NCBI RefSeq assembly: GCF_000211855.2
Contig: NC_015638.1
Span: 558,001-622,000 of the forward strand
Origin: Lacinutrix sp. 5H-3-7-4
GTDB lineage: Bacteria > Bacteroidota > Bacteroidia > Flavobacteriales > Flavobacteriaceae
Direction: 5' to 3'
DNA: 64,000 nucleotides
Shown here: in pieces, positions 36,336 through 46,136 of the stretch
How the letters are laid out: each line of letters begins with the position of its first letter
Numbering within the stretch: the stretch's first letter is position 1
Program-made: the position numbers and the translations under genes
The notes under the pieces: model-generated
Seen by the model: only the letters and a program-made list of their open reading frames with translations
Databases searched by the model: none
Told to the model about the DNA's origin: nothing

Positions 36336-36998
36336 ATGTCTAAAAAATTAATAGCACCTTCGATGCTTGCTGCCGATTTTGGCAACCTACAACGTGATAC
36401 AGAAATGGTTAACAATAGTGATGCCGATTGGTTTCACATTGATGTAATGGATGGTCATTTTGTACCAAACATCTCTTATGGTATGCCAGTAATTCAAGCT
36501 ATAAAAAAACATGCTACAAAACCATTAGATGTTCATTTAATGATTGAAAAGCCAGAACGCTACATTGAAGAGTTTGCTAAAGTTGGAGCAGATATTATTA
36601 CTGTTCATCACGAATCTACAGTACATTTACATAGAACGTTAAGACAAATAAAAGATGCTGGCTGTAAAGCTGGTGTTGTTTTAAATATAACTACACCTGT
36701 TTCTGTTTTAGAAGATATTTTACCAGAATGTTATATGGTATTATTAATGTCTATTAATCCTGGTTTTGGTGGTCAAAAATTTGAAAACGTCACCTACCAA
36801 CGTATTAAAAAATTGCGTAAAATGATAGACGAGCAAGGTTTAGATACTAAAATTGAAATTGATGGTGGCGTAACAGATAAAAACATAAAACAATTAGTAG
36901 AAGCTGGAGCAGATGTTTTTGTAGCTGGAAGCCACGTTTTTAAAAGTAGCAACCAACCTGATACCATTAAAAATTTAAAAGCTTTAGCAAATAGTTAA
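36336..36998 (+). CDS. rpe: ribulose-phosphate 3-epimerase
   Basis: Rpe interconverts ribulose-5-phosphate and xylulose-5-phosphate in the pentose phosphate pathway. The 220-residue TIM barrel shows IAPSMLAADFGNL at the start, WFHIDVMDGHFVPNIS with metal and catalytic residues, DVHLMIEKPERY, MSINPGFGGQKF for phosphate binding, and EIDGGV. Standard length. Single gene convergent with the dehydratase pseudogene. Confidence 0.97.
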   Translation: MSKKLIAPSMLAADFGNLQRDTEMVNNSDADWFHIDVMDGHFVPNISYGMPVIQAIKKHATKPLDVHLMIEKPERYIEEFAKVGADIITVHHESTVHLHRTLRQIKDAGCKAGVVLNITTPVSVLEDILPECYMVLLMSINPGFGGQKFENVTYQRIKKLRKMIDEQGLDTKIEIDGGVTDKNIKQLVEAGADVFVAGSHVFKSSNQPDTIKNLKALANS

Positions 36999-37006
36999 AT
37001 GTTTTT

Positions 37007-37938
37007 TTAAAATGGTAATGCACTTAAATCTACATTACCACCAGATAATATTACACCAATTTTTTTATTAGAGAATTGGTGTTTTTCTTTTATTATAGCT
37101 GCTAATGTTGTTGCACTCGAAGTTTCTACATCAAGCTTTAAACGTTCGTAAATTAAACGCATTGCATCAATAATTTCAGTTTCTTCTACTCTTATAATTT
37201 GTTTTACGTGCTGCTGTATTATAGGAAAATTTACATCTCCCAATTGTGTTCTTAATCCATCGGCGATAGTGTTTACCGTTTTACTACCTTCAATTTTACC
37301 ACTTAAAAGCGATCTGTAAGCATCATCTGCTTCTTTTGGTTCTGCACCAACAACTTCACAATCACTTTTAAAATAATGTGCAGCTAATGCTGTACCAGCA
37401 ATTAAACCGCCACCACCAATTGGAGACACTATTATGTCTAAATTATTATAATCTTCAAGTAACTCTATTGTAGCTGTACTATTTCCTAAAATAACATTTA
37501 CATCGTTAGATGGATCTACAAAAGTAGCGCCCGTTTGTTTAGAGATTTTAGCAGCTTCTCGTTCTCTTGCTATAACTGTAGATTCACACGCTGTAATTAC
37601 ACCATTATAACCTAAACCAGCATTTTTTTACTTGCGGCGCATTTTTAGGCATGACTATATTTGCTGTGACACCTAAGCTTTTTGCTGCCAAAGATAAGGC
37701 TTGAGCAAAGTTTCCCGAAGAATGTGTTACAACTCCTTTTTGTTTTTCGGCGTCATTTAACTGCATGATTGCATTTGTTGCACCTCGCATTTTAAATGCT
37801 CCCATTTTTTGAAAGTTTTCACATTTAAATATAACTTCTGCTCCTACTATTTCATTTATTAAATTAGAGCTTAAAACTAAGGTTTTATGTATGTATGGCT
37901 ATGTTATGGTGAACATTTAAAAGTGTTTCTTTATTCAT
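37007..37938 (-). pseudogene. serine/threonine dehydratase (threonine ammonia-lyase type), two frameshifts
   Basis: Read with two shifts, the region encodes a complete PLP enzyme of about 310 residues. It starts MNKETLLNVHH at 37938, continues with YIHKTLVLSSNLINE, the PLP Lys in FKMRGA, SSGNFAQA, the glycine-rich SPIGGGGLIAG, and ends NVDLSALPF. The first shift, near 37899, equals a loss of two bases between AACATA and GCCATAC and leads to an early TAA. The second, near 37622, is an extra base after a run of seven A; the frame resumes with AGLGYNGVIT. Both shifts must be real for a true pseudogene; raw reads would decide. It lies 11 bases behind the zinc peptidase gene. Confidence 0.85.
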
Positions 37939-37949
37939 TATACACAGCT

Positions 37950-38843
37950 TTAATATCCTGCAAAGTTAAAGTTAAGCATTTCTTTAATTTTTAAATAAAT
38001 TTTAGGGAACTGAGAACGGAATTCTAAAGGTGTTTCGATAAAATTCTCTACTAAAACAGAAATAAATTCAAATTGATTTTCAAAAGCATAATCTCTAAAA
38101 TAACCAGAGTTTATTATTTTATTTTTTAGTCTATTATCTTTTTCGATTTTTGAGGTTAACTCTTGAAAAGAATCTAAAAAAATTGCTGCACTTGTACTAT
38201 AACGTCTCGATTTTAAAAATGTAAAGTGCATAGCATGTATGCATTCATGCACTCCAAGATTTATATTGTCGTTTTCTATTTTGTATCCTTTTTCAAAATC
38301 TTCCCATGAGAAAACCAAGGCATTAAAACGCAAGTTAAACTCTCCTTTATGTAATTGATTATTTATAGAAGAAAAATATGCTTTCTCGTAAATTATAACT
38401 TTATCTACAACATCTATTTTATACTCTCTAAAACCAAAAGTAAGTTTTGTTGCTGTAGCTGCAATTAAAACTTTCATTTTAGTAGTAACCTCTATATCTT
38501 TACCTATAAACTCCCAATTATTTATAAAATATTGAATGCGATGATCGAAGTTTTTTTGTTCTAACGGATTTAATTTTTTGTAAAATAAAAATTCTTGTTC
38601 TAATATAGGTTTATAGGCTTTTGGAAGTGTTTTTCTAATAATATAAAAATGAGTAAAAAATTGTTTTTTAGTTATAAACTCTACTCTTGCCATTTCAAAA
38701 AAGCCAAAGAAACTTTTAAACACAACAATTATTGTAAGTAGTGCTGTAACTACACCTAAAATAATAAGGATTATTTTAAATACTAAAGGAGCTTCTTTTT
38801 CTTTAAATAAAAAATAAACGACATATAGTATTTTTAAAATCAT
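37950..38843 (-). CDS. MtfA-like zinc-dependent peptidase (M90)
   Basis: The 297-residue protein has one or two N-terminal hydrophobic segments (about 1-50). A cytoplasmic-type domain follows with GVHECIHAMHF, which contains the HExxH zinc motif, and a downstream LDSFQELTSKIE with a possible third ligand. This matches the MtfA family; E. coli MtfA binds the Mlc repressor and has aminopeptidase activity. The N-terminal membrane anchor is an addition to soluble E. coli MtfA. The dehydratase pseudogene follows after 11 bases, so they may share a transcript. The tRNA-Arg gene lies just upstream. Confidence 0.82.
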   Translation of the reverse strand: MILKILYVVYFLFKEKEAPLVFKIILIILGVVTALLTIIVVFKSFFGFFEMARVEFITKKQFFTHFYIIRKTLPKAYKPILEQEFLFYKKLNPLEQKNFDHRIQYFINNWEFIGKDIEVTTKMKVLIAATATKLTFGFREYKIDVVDKVIIYEKAYFSSINNQLHKGEFNLRFNALVFSWEDFEKGYKIENDNINLGVHECIHAMHFTFLKSRRYSTSAAIFLDSFQELTSKIEKDNRLKNKIINSGYFRDYAFENQFEFISVLVENFIETPLEFRSQFPKIYLKIKEMLNFNFAGY

Positions 38844-38855
38844 ATTTTGTTTTTG

Positions 38856-38929
38856 TGACTGTGATAGGAGTCGAACCTACAACCGCTGGAGCCGAAATCC
38901 AGTACTCTATCCAGTTGAGCTACACAGCC
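38856..38929 (-). tRNA. tRNA-Arg (anticodon UCG)
   Basis: The 74-base cloverleaf folds fully: acceptor GGCTGTG/CACAGTC with one G-T pair, D stem GCTC/GAGT, anticodon stem CTGGA/TCCAG around loop TTTCGGC with anticodon TCG, and T arm GTAGG-TTCGACT-CCTAT. The discriminator is A. CCA is not encoded. It reads CGA (and by wobble CGG) codons. Confidence 0.95.
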
Positions 38930-38949
38930 AATGGATTTTTTTCTATTTG

Positions 38950-39399
38950 TTATACTAATTTACTTTTTACAATATTAGATATTGTTTTACCATCTGCTCT
39001 ACCTGCAACTGCTTGATTAACCATACCCATTACTTTACCCATATCTTTCATACCTTCTGCTCCTGTTTTTACAATTGCATCTTCTACAAGTTTACCAATT
39101 TCTTCTTCACTCATAGCTTCTGGTAAAAACTGAGAAATCACTTTTGCTTCTGCTAATTCTGGTTGAGCTAAATCTTCTCTGCCTTGCTCAATAAATATAG
39201 CTGCACTGTCTTTACGTTGTTTTACTTGTTTTTGAAGAATTTTCATCTCTTGTTCTTCTGTAAGTTCTTCTTTTGCTCCGCTTTCGGTTTGTGCCAATAG
39301 TATAGCAGATTTTACTGCACGTAAAGCTGTTAAAGCTGTTTGATCCTTACTCTTCATTGCCTCTTTTAAGGCTGTCATTATGTTTTTTGATAAACTCAT
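38950..39399 (-). CDS. yqeY: GatB/YqeY domain protein
   Basis: The 149-residue protein matches YqeY in full: an N-terminal helical part (MTALKEAMKSKDQTALTALRAVKSAIL) and the C-terminal domain shared with GatB (FLPEAMSEEEIGKLVEDAI, ending MGKVMGMVNQAVAGRADGK). The domain binds tRNA in the GatCAB amidotransferase; the role of the free protein is not well known. It lies between ftsZ and tRNA-Arg on the same strand, beyond the ftsZ terminator. Confidence 0.94.
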   Translation of the reverse strand: MSLSKNIMTALKEAMKSKDQTALTALRAVKSAILLAQTESGAKEELTEEQEMKILQKQVKQRKDSAAIFIEQGREDLAQPELAEAKVISQFLPEAMSEEEIGKLVEDAIVKTGAEGMKDMGKVMGMVNQAVAGRADGKTISNIVKSKLV

Positions 39400-39487
39400 T
39401 TTTGAAAATTTTAATGAATACGAAGATAGGGAAAAGTAAACATTAAAAAGTCTTCACTTTTTATTTATAATAACAGTTTTAATAAAA

Positions 39488-39523
39488 TTAAAAAACCCAA
39501 AACGTTGAGGGCCGTTTTGGGTT
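39488..39523 (-). terminator. terminator of the dcw cluster (after ftsZ)
   Basis: On the minus strand AACCCAAAACG/CGTTTTGGGTT with an 8-base loop is followed by a T run. It lies about 40 bases after the ftsZ stop. Confidence 0.88.
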
Positions 39524-39561
39524 GGGAATGATTAAACTTTATATTGTTAATCAATTATATG

Positions 39562-41538
39562 TTAATCTACATTATCGTGTAAGAAAGAGTTGTTATTTCT
39601 TAATTGTATATCATCATTATCGTCTATACTTAAGCTTGTTTTTGACACGTTAGTTTCAGACGATGAATGCTTTGTTTCATCAAGATTTAAACCTTGGCGT
39701 TTGTACGCTGGGATTTTTTCTATATCATCAATTTTTGAAGTATTAAACTTATGGTTAAAAGACTTCATTTTTTGACGTCTAGCATCTGCTCTTTCTTTTA
39801 AAATATCTGAAATTGAACTGTTCATTGGATCTAAATCCTCTTCTTCAATTGTAGATGGCTCATTTGAAGCAACTACTTTTTTCTCGAAAACAATTTCTTC
39901 ATCTACTATTTCTTCAACTTTTGCTTGGTTAGTGCTTGAGTTTACTGATGCTTTATCTTCATTATAATCTTCTAAAGCATAACGTACTTGCTCATCTTCA
40001 CGAACTTCTGTTACAGGCACTAATTCTACAGGTTCGTTTACTTCTATTTCATTTAAATCATGAACAATGTTTGTTTTAGTTGTGATTTCTTCTGCCTCAA
40101 TTGTTTCTTCTTTTATAGGCATGTCGAAGCTTAAAGTAATTTGTTGCTTATCTTCTACAACTTCATTTTCTTCAGTTTCAATTTTATTTACCTGTGTGTT
40201 AGTTGAAGTTATTTTAAATTCTTGATCTGTATTAAATGTAGCAACAACTTCATCATAAACAACGTCTATGTTTTTTATCACTTCTGTAGTAGGTATCATA
40301 CCTAAATCTTCTAAAGAAACGCTGCGTTGTTTGTTTACCAAATCCATTTCCATTTTACTTAAAGAATCTTCTGTATCTTCATCTAGGTCTAAAGTGTGTT
40401 TAACAACTTTAGGTGGTTCTGGCTTTTGTAACACAATATCTGGCGTTATTATTGCCGGTGGTGCTTCGTTAGGTGTTAAATCTTTTTCAATACTTTGATC
40501 TTCTTCTAGAGCATGAATTACTTTTTTAGTTTCGGTATTAGAAATTTCATCTTGCTGCTCAATATCAAAACCCGTAGCTATAATAGTTACTGCTATAGAT
40601 TCTTCTAAAGCTTCGTCTTCTCCAACACCCATTATGATATTGGCGCCATGTCCTGCTTCAGATTGAATGTGATCGTTTATTTCTCCAATTTCATCAATTG
40701 TTATTTCTTGAGACCCAGAAACGATTAGCAACAATACGTTTTTAGCTCCTGTAATTTTATTATCGTTTAATAATGGAGAGTCTAATGCTTTTGTAATAGC
40801 ATCTTGTGCTCGGTTTTGCCCAGATGAAGTAGATGATCCCATTATTGCTGTACCACTATTACTTAATACTGTTTTAGCATCACGTAAATCAATATTTTGT
40901 GTATAGTGATGTGTTATAACTTCTGCAATACCTCTTGCTGCTGTAGATAATACTTCGTCTGCTTTAGAAAATCCAGCTTTAAATCCTAAATTTCCATATA
41001 CCTCACGTAGTTTATTGTTATTAATTACTATTAACGAATCTACTTCGTCACGTAATTTCTCTATACCTTCTTGAGCTTGTTGTATGCGCATTTTACCTTC
41101 GAACTGAAAAGGCATAGTTACAATACCTACTGTTAAAACATCTAACTCTTTAGACATTTTAGCTATAATAGGTGCTGCTCCTGTTCCTGTTCCTCCACCC
41201 ATTCCAGCGGTAATAAATACCATTTTGGTATTTGTACCAAGCATAGATTTTATATCTTCAAAACTCTCTACTGCAGATTGCATACCTACTTCTGGGTTTG
41301 CTCCTGCTCCAAGTCCTTCGGTTAAATTAACTCCTAACTGGATTTTATTTGGGACACCACTATTTTGAAGTGCTTGTGCATCTGTATTACAGATTACAAA
41401 ATCTACTCCTTTGATGCCTTGTTGAAACATGTGGTTAATAGCGTTGCTACCGCCACCACCAACACCAATAACCTTAATGACGTTGGATTGATTTTTAGGT
41501 AAATCAAAGGCGATACTTTCGAATTCTTTGTTGCTCAT
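39562..41538 (-). CDS. ftsZ: cell division protein FtsZ with long acidic C-terminal extension
   Basis: FtsZ is the tubulin-like GTPase that forms the division ring. Residues about 15-325 are the conserved core, with GVGGGGSNA, NTDAQAL and the GTP signature GGGTGTGAAP. The tail of about 330 residues is rich in Glu, Asp, Val and Thr and is probably disordered. Near the end lies DIEKIPAYKRQG (about 605-616), the likely peptide that binds FtsA and other partners, followed by another 40 or so residues. At 658 residues it is much longer than E. coli FtsZ (383); long tails are known in Bacteroidota. Last gene of the dcw cluster. Confidence 0.97.
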   Translation of the reverse strand: MSNKEFESIAFDLPKNQSNVIKVIGVGGGGSNAINHMFQQGIKGVDFVICNTDAQALQNSGVPNKIQLGVNLTEGLGAGANPEVGMQSAVESFEDIKSMLGTNTKMVFITAGMGGGTGTGAAPIIAKMSKELDVLTVGIVTMPFQFEGKMRIQQAQEGIEKLRDEVDSLIVINNNKLREVYGNLGFKAGFSKADEVLSTAARGIAEVITHHYTQNIDLRDAKTVLSNSGTAIMGSSTSSGQNRAQDAITKALDSPLLNDNKITGAKNVLLLIVSGSQEITIDEIGEINDHIQSEAGHGANIIMGVGEDEALEESIAVTIIATGFDIEQQDEISNTETKKVIHALEEDQSIEKDLTPNEAPPAIITPDIVLQKPEPPKVVKHTLDLDEDTEDSLSKMEMDLVNKQRSVSLEDLGMIPTTEVIKNIDVVYDEVVATFNTDQEFKITSTNTQVNKIETEENEVVEDKQQITLSFDMPIKEETIEAEEITTKTNIVHDLNEIEVNEPVELVPVTEVREDEQVRYALEDYNEDKASVNSSTNQAKVEEIVDEEIVFEKKVVASNEPSTIEEEDLDPMNSSISDILKERADARRQKMKSFNHKFNTSKIDDIEKIPAYKRQGLNLDETKHSSSETNVSKTSLSIDDNDDIQLRNNNSFLHDNVD

Positions 41539-41603
41539 AAAATTCTATTTATTTGGATCAATTGTTTAGGTATTGCAATGCAATACCTCTTAATATTTTT
41601 TTA

Positions 41604-42932
41604 TTATTCTGCGCTGTCTAAAAAATCTTTAACACGCTCTGTTAACGCGTCTAAAAAAGAGCGTTTTTGTTTTTTTGGTGGTTCGACTGGTTGCTCTTCT
41701 TCATTTTCATCTACTAAAAACTCTGATTCTTCAACCACTTCTTCTTCTACAATAGCTTCTGCTTTTACACGTTCTTGACGTTTTAAACCATCCATTACTA
41801 ATCCTACTGCTGTAGCAAATAATGGGCTTGTAATAGCGTCATCACTATCTCCAGCCAAATGTTCATTTGGATAACCTACTCTTGTATCCATTCCTGTTGT
41901 AAATTCTACTAATTGTTTTAGGTGTTTTAACTGGCTTCCTCCACCCGTTAAAACAATTCCTGCAATTAGCTTTTTCTTTTGTTCTTCGTGACCGTAGTTT
42001 TTTATCTCTACATACACCTGCTCAATAATTTCAATAACTCTTGCATGAATTATTTTAGATAAATTTTTAAGCGTAATTTCTTTTGGATCTCTACCTCTTA
42101 ATCCTGGTATTGAAACAATTTCATTGTCTTTATTTTCTCCTGGCCAAGCAGAACCAAATTTTATTTTTAATAATTCGGCTTGTTTTTCAATTATAGAACA
42201 GCCTTCTTTTATATCTTCTGTTATAACATTTCCTCCAAATGGAATGACTGCTGTATGTCTAATAATTCCATCTCTAAAAATGGCTAAATCTGTGGTTCCT
42301 CCACCTATATCTATTAAAGCAACTCCAGCTTCTTTTTCTTCCTGACTTAATACTGCTTTTGCAGATGCCAATGGTTCTAGTGTTATGCCTTCTAGTTCTA
42401 AACCTGCACTTTTAACACAACGCCCAATATTTCTAATAGAAGACACCTGCCCAACCACAACATGAAAGTTAGCTTCTAAACGTCCACCATACATTCCTAT
42501 TGGTTCTTTTATTTCTGCTTGCCCATCAATTTTATATTCTTGTGGTAAAACATGAATAATTTCTTCTCCTGGAAGCATTACTAGTTTGTGAACTTGATTA
42601 ATTAAACGCTCAATATCATCATCATCTATTACAGTTTCAGAATCTGCACGAGTTATATAATCGCTATGTTGCAAGCTACGTATATGTTGTCCTGCAATAC
42701 CTACTGTTACACCTTCTATTTTTGTTGCAGCTGCAGCTTCGGCTTCTTGTATGGCTAATTGTATAGATTGTATGGTTTGAGTAATATTATTTACAACACC
42801 ACGATGTACACCTAAACTTTTAGATTTTCCTATGCCTAAAATTTCAACTTTACCGTATTCATTTTTACGGCCAATCATCGCCACAATTTTTGTGGTTCCA
42901 ATATCTAATCCAACTGCTAAATTCTGTTCCAT
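41604..42932 (-). CDS. ftsA: cell division protein FtsA
   Basis: FtsA is the actin-like ATPase that ties FtsZ to the membrane. The 442-residue protein has the phosphate-1 segment AVGLDIGTTKIVAMIG, the SHS2 (1C) domain region, DIGGGTTDLAIF for phosphate-2 and GIVLTGGGSQLK for adenosine binding. The C-terminus ends in a basic amphipathic stretch (SFLDALTERVKDFLDS), the expected membrane-targeting helix. It follows ftsQ by 3 bases and precedes ftsZ. Confidence 0.97.
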   Translation of the reverse strand: MEQNLAVGLDIGTTKIVAMIGRKNEYGKVEILGIGKSKSLGVHRGVVNNITQTIQSIQLAIQEAEAAAATKIEGVTVGIAGQHIRSLQHSDYITRADSETVIDDDDIERLINQVHKLVMLPGEEIIHVLPQEYKIDGQAEIKEPIGMYGGRLEANFHVVVGQVSSIRNIGRCVKSAGLELEGITLEPLASAKAVLSQEEKEAGVALIDIGGGTTDLAIFRDGIIRHTAVIPFGGNVITEDIKEGCSIIEKQAELLKIKFGSAWPGENKDNEIVSIPGLRGRDPKEITLKNLSKIIHARVIEIIEQVYVEIKNYGHEEQKKKLIAGIVLTGGGSQLKHLKQLVEFTTGMDTRVGYPNEHLAGDSDDAITSPLFATAVGLVMDGLKRQERVKAEAIVEEEVVEESEFLVDENEEEQPVEPPKKQKRSFLDALTERVKDFLDSAE

Positions 42933-42935
42933 AAC

Positions 42936-43655
42936 TTACACTTTAGTACAAACAACTTGGTTTTCAAATTGCAAATTCACTTTGCTATATTTGCCTAAAC
43001 TTTTATCTTTAATTGCTTTTTTATAAAAGGCTTTTAGGTTGTTTATTTTTTTATCTAAATATTCAAGTTTTCCTAATTGCACGACAAATTTACATTGTCT
43101 CAATTTTAAATTAATAGACTCATCGTCGTTTTCATGAATTTCAACAACGTTCTTTTTTAAAAAATCGTCTTCATTAATTCTGCTTGCAATAGCAAAAACA
43201 TTATTTAATTTATTTTTTTCTACTTTACCTGTAACTAAAGGCACTCGTGCCGTATAATTTAAAGACAAAGGCATATAACCTCCATTGCTATCTATATAGT
43301 AAGAGCTTGATTTTAAAACTCTTGCAATAGGTTGTTTTTGTTTTATTTTTGCTGAAAAATCGCCATTTACACTCAAGAAAACCTCGGCTTTCTCAATCAT
43401 TGCATTTGAATTTAATGCAGTTTCTAGAGCATTCAAATCTAAAGTTTCTTTAGGCACACTCGTAACACCTTGTTGATTTTGTATTAACAATTTACTAACA
43501 TTTGCATGGGTTATAAATGGCTTTTGGTCATCTACAAATTCTATAATTGGCTTCGCTACCTTTCTTGCTTTGTTTTTAGTTGAAGAAAATGCATACAAAA
43601 ACACCACTATAAATAGTAGTAAACTGATTTTTATATAGTTCCAATTAATTTTCAT
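42936..43655 (-). CDS. ftsQ: cell division protein FtsQ
   Basis: The 239-residue bitopic membrane protein has a short cytoplasmic start, one transmembrane helix (about 8-25), and a periplasmic region with a POTRA-like part (LNALETALNSNAMIEKAEVFLSVNGDF) and a beta domain (KQPIARVLKSSSYYIDSNGGYMPL). FtsQ scaffolds the divisome with FtsL and FtsB. Sequence is poorly conserved, but the motif order and the position between murC and ftsA make the call firm. It overlaps murC by 11 bases. Confidence 0.92.
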   Translation of the reverse strand: MKINWNYIKISLLLFIVVFLYAFSSTKNKARKVAKPIIEFVDDQKPFITHANVSKLLIQNQQGVTSVPKETLDLNALETALNSNAMIEKAEVFLSVNGDFSAKIKQKQPIARVLKSSSYYIDSNGGYMPLSLNYTARVPLVTGKVEKNKLNNVFAIASRINEDDFLKKNVVEIHENDDESINLKLRQCKFVVQLGKLEYLDKKINNLKAFYKKAIKDKSLGKYSKVNLQFENQVVCTKV

Positions 43656-45003
43656 TAATTAATGCCTGCTTTATAATTTTAACTTCTGCTCCTATATCTC
43701 CTGCTCCAAGAGTTAGTATAATTTTAGATTTACTTGCCTTAATTTTATTTATAATTTGCGACTTTTCTATTAGCTGTTTTTTAGGGTTATTTATTTTATT
43801 TAATAACCATTTTGAGTTTATGCCTTCTATTGGTAATTCTCTTGCTGGATATATATCTAACAATAAAATTTCGTCAAACATTGAAAGGCTTTGTGCAAAC
43901 TCCACACCAAAATCTTTTGTTCTTGAAAATAAATGCGGTTGAAACACAACTAGCACTTCATCTTTTGGATACATTTCTCTAACGGCTTGATGTACTGCCT
44001 TTATTTCTTCGGGATGATGTGCATAATCGTCTATAAAAACAAGTTCATTAGTTTTTATTTGATAGGTAAAACGTCGTTTTACACCTTTATAGGATGCTAG
44101 TGCCTTAGCGAGCTGCGGCTTAGGGAGCCCATATTCTACAGCCATCGCTAGGGCTATTAAAGCATTCGACAAATTATGTCTACCAGGTAGGTTAAATTTA
44201 ACTTGTTTTAGTATTGTATTTGGCATTTTCACATCAAACACATAAGTACCATTTTCTATTTTTATATTTTGAACGGCATAATCTGCATCATCTTCAATAC
44301 CATAGGTTATACCTTTTAAAGGCAACCCGTTCTTTACAAAGAGTTTGCCGTTTGGTTTTAGTTTTTTTGCAAAATCCTCGAATGTTTTCACTAGTTCTGA
44401 TGCGTCTCCATAAATATCTAAATGATCTGCATCCATAGATGTTATACATGCTAGATCTGGAGATAGTGTTAAAAATGAACGATCAAACTCATCTGCCTCA
44501 ACAACACTTACTTCATCTCCATTTAGTATTAAATTAGAGCTATAGTTTTCACTAATGCCTCCCAAAAATGCTGTTAAAGGCACATTACATTCTCGCATAA
44601 TATGACCAAGTATGCTTGTTGTTGTGGTTTTACCGTGCGTACCTGCTACAGCCAAGCAATATGTATTTTCAGTTATTAGTCCTAATATTTCTGAACGTTT
44701 TAAAACTGTAAATTTATTAGCGTTAAAATAATTTAACTCTTTATTATTTTTTGGGATTGCCGGTGTATAAACAACCAAGGTTTTTTCTGGATCTAAAAAC
44801 TGACTTTCGATATTTTCTACTGCATCTTCAAAATGAACGTTAACACCTATTTCTTTTAACGCTTCTGTAATATCTGTTTTGGTTTTATCGTAACCTGCAA
44901 CATACTTACCTGTTGCATTAAAGTAACGTGCAATAGCACTCATACCAATACCGCCAATACCTACAAAATAGATGTTATGTATGTTGTTTAAATTCATTTT
45001 CAT
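43645..45003 (-). CDS. murC: UDP-N-acetylmuramate--L-alanine ligase
   Basis: MurC adds L-Ala to UDP-MurNAc, the first amino acid of the peptidoglycan stem. The 452-residue ligase has an N-terminal Rossmann start IYFVGIGGIGMSAIAR, the ATP loop AGTHGKTTTTSI, NLSNALIAL-type central motif and the C-terminal DDYAHHPEEIKA. A start at the second Met (44997) is equally possible. It overlaps ftsQ and follows murG by 22 bases. Confidence 0.97.
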   Translation of the reverse strand: MKMNLNNIHNIYFVGIGGIGMSAIARYFNATGKYVAGYDKTKTDITEALKEIGVNVHFEDAVENIESQFLDPEKTLVVYTPAIPKNNKELNYFNANKFTVLKRSEILGLITENTYCLAVAGTHGKTTTTSILGHIMRECNVPLTAFLGGISENYSSNLILNGDEVSVVEADEFDRSFLTLSPDLACITSMDADHLDIYGDASELVKTFEDFAKKLKPNGKLFVKNGLPLKGITYGIEDDADYAVQNIKIENGTYVFDVKMPNTILKQVKFNLPGRHNLSNALIALAMAVEYGLPKPQLAKALASYKGVKRRFTYQIKTNELVFIDDYAHHPEEIKAVHQAVREMYPKDEVLVVFQPHLFSRTKDFGVEFAQSLSMFDEILLLDIYPARELPIEGINSKWLLNKINNPKKQLIEKSQIINKIKASKSKIILTLGAGDIGAEVKIIKQALINEN

Positions 45004-45025
45004 TTTATTAGAAACGTCTAATCTA

Positions 45026-46132
45026 TTATTTATGCTTCAGAAGCTTTTCAACTTCATCGACTATTTCTTTTGTTGCATTAACTAATGCTAATTTTTTAAT
45101 ATTTTCTCCCAATTGCTTTTGCCTTTCTTCTGAAGCCATTAACTGTGAAAATTTATTTTTAAAATCTACTTCTAAATCTTCCTGAGCAATCATTAACGCA
45201 GCATTTTCATCCACAATAGATTTTGCATTTTTTGTTTGATGATCTTCTGCCACATAAGGTGACGGCACAAAAACCACAGGTTTACCAACAATACATAATT
45301 CACTTACAGATCCTGCTCCTGCTCTTGAAATAATAATATCTGCAGCTGCATAAGCATAATCCATATTATTAATATATTGATGAACTTGCACGTCTTTTAT
45401 ATCACCATTAATTTTATACTCACTATAATACAGTTTTCCTGTTTGCCAAATAATTTGCACTTGTTGCGTTTGCAAAAAATCTAATTCGCGTTTTAAAAGC
45501 TCGTTTATTGCTTTTGCTCCTAAACTTCCTCCAAGTACTAATAGTGTTTTTTTTCCTTCAACTAAATTAAAGTACTTTATTGCTTCGGCTTTTTTAGATT
45601 GAATATCTAACAAATCCTGACGTACAGGATTTCCTGTTTTTATAATTTTATCTTTAGGAAAAAAACGCTCTAAACCATCGTATGCAACACATATTTTTTG
45701 CACTTTTTTAGATAATAATTTATTAGTAATTCCTGGATATGAGTTTTGCTCTTGTATTAAACTAGGCACTCCTTTTGAGGCTGCTACTTGTAATAATGGT
45801 CCGCTTGCAAAACCTCCGGTTCCTATAACAACATCTGGTTTAAAACTGTTTACTATTTTTCTTGCATTCCATAAACTATTAATTAGTTTAAACGGAAACA
45901 TTAAGTTTTTAAGTGTTAATTGTCTTTGTATTCCAGTTATCCACAAGCCTTTAATTTTATAGCCGGCTTGCGGCACTTTCTCCATTTCCATTCTATCTTT
46001 TGCTCCTACAAACAAAAACTCTGCGCTTGGATAACGTGATTTTAATTCGTTAGCAATTGCAATCGCAGGATAGATGTGCCCACCTGTACCGCCACCGCTT
46101 AATATTATTTTATATGTTTTGTTTTTACTCAC
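45026..46132 (-). CDS. murG: UDP-N-acetylglucosamine--lipid I transferase MurG
   Basis: MurG turns lipid I into lipid II at the inner face of the membrane. The 368-residue GT-B (family 28) enzyme has [16 protein letters not shown] at the N-terminus, [18 protein letters not shown] at the domain junction and [17 protein letters not shown] in the nucleotide-binding C-terminal half. It lies 4 bases after ftsW. Confidence 0.97.
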   Translation of the reverse strand: MSKNKTYKIILSGGGTGGHIYPAIAIANELKSRYPSAEFLFVGAKDRMEMEKVPQAGYKIKGLWITGIQRQLTLKNLMFPFKLINSLWNARKIVNSFKPDVVIGTGGFASGPLLQVAASKGVPSLIQEQNSYPGITNKLLSKKVQKICVAYDGLERFFPKDKIIKTGNPVRQDLLDIQSKKAEAIKYFNLVEGKKTLLVLGGSLGAKAINELLKRELDFLQTQQVQIIWQTGKLYYSEYKINGDIKDVQVHQYINNMDYAYAAADIIISRAGAGSVSELCIVGKPVVFVPSPYVAEDHQTKNAKSIVDENAALMIAQEDLEVDFKNKFSQLMASEERQKQLGENIKKLALVNATKEIVDEVEKLLKHK

Positions 46133-46136
46133 TTTA

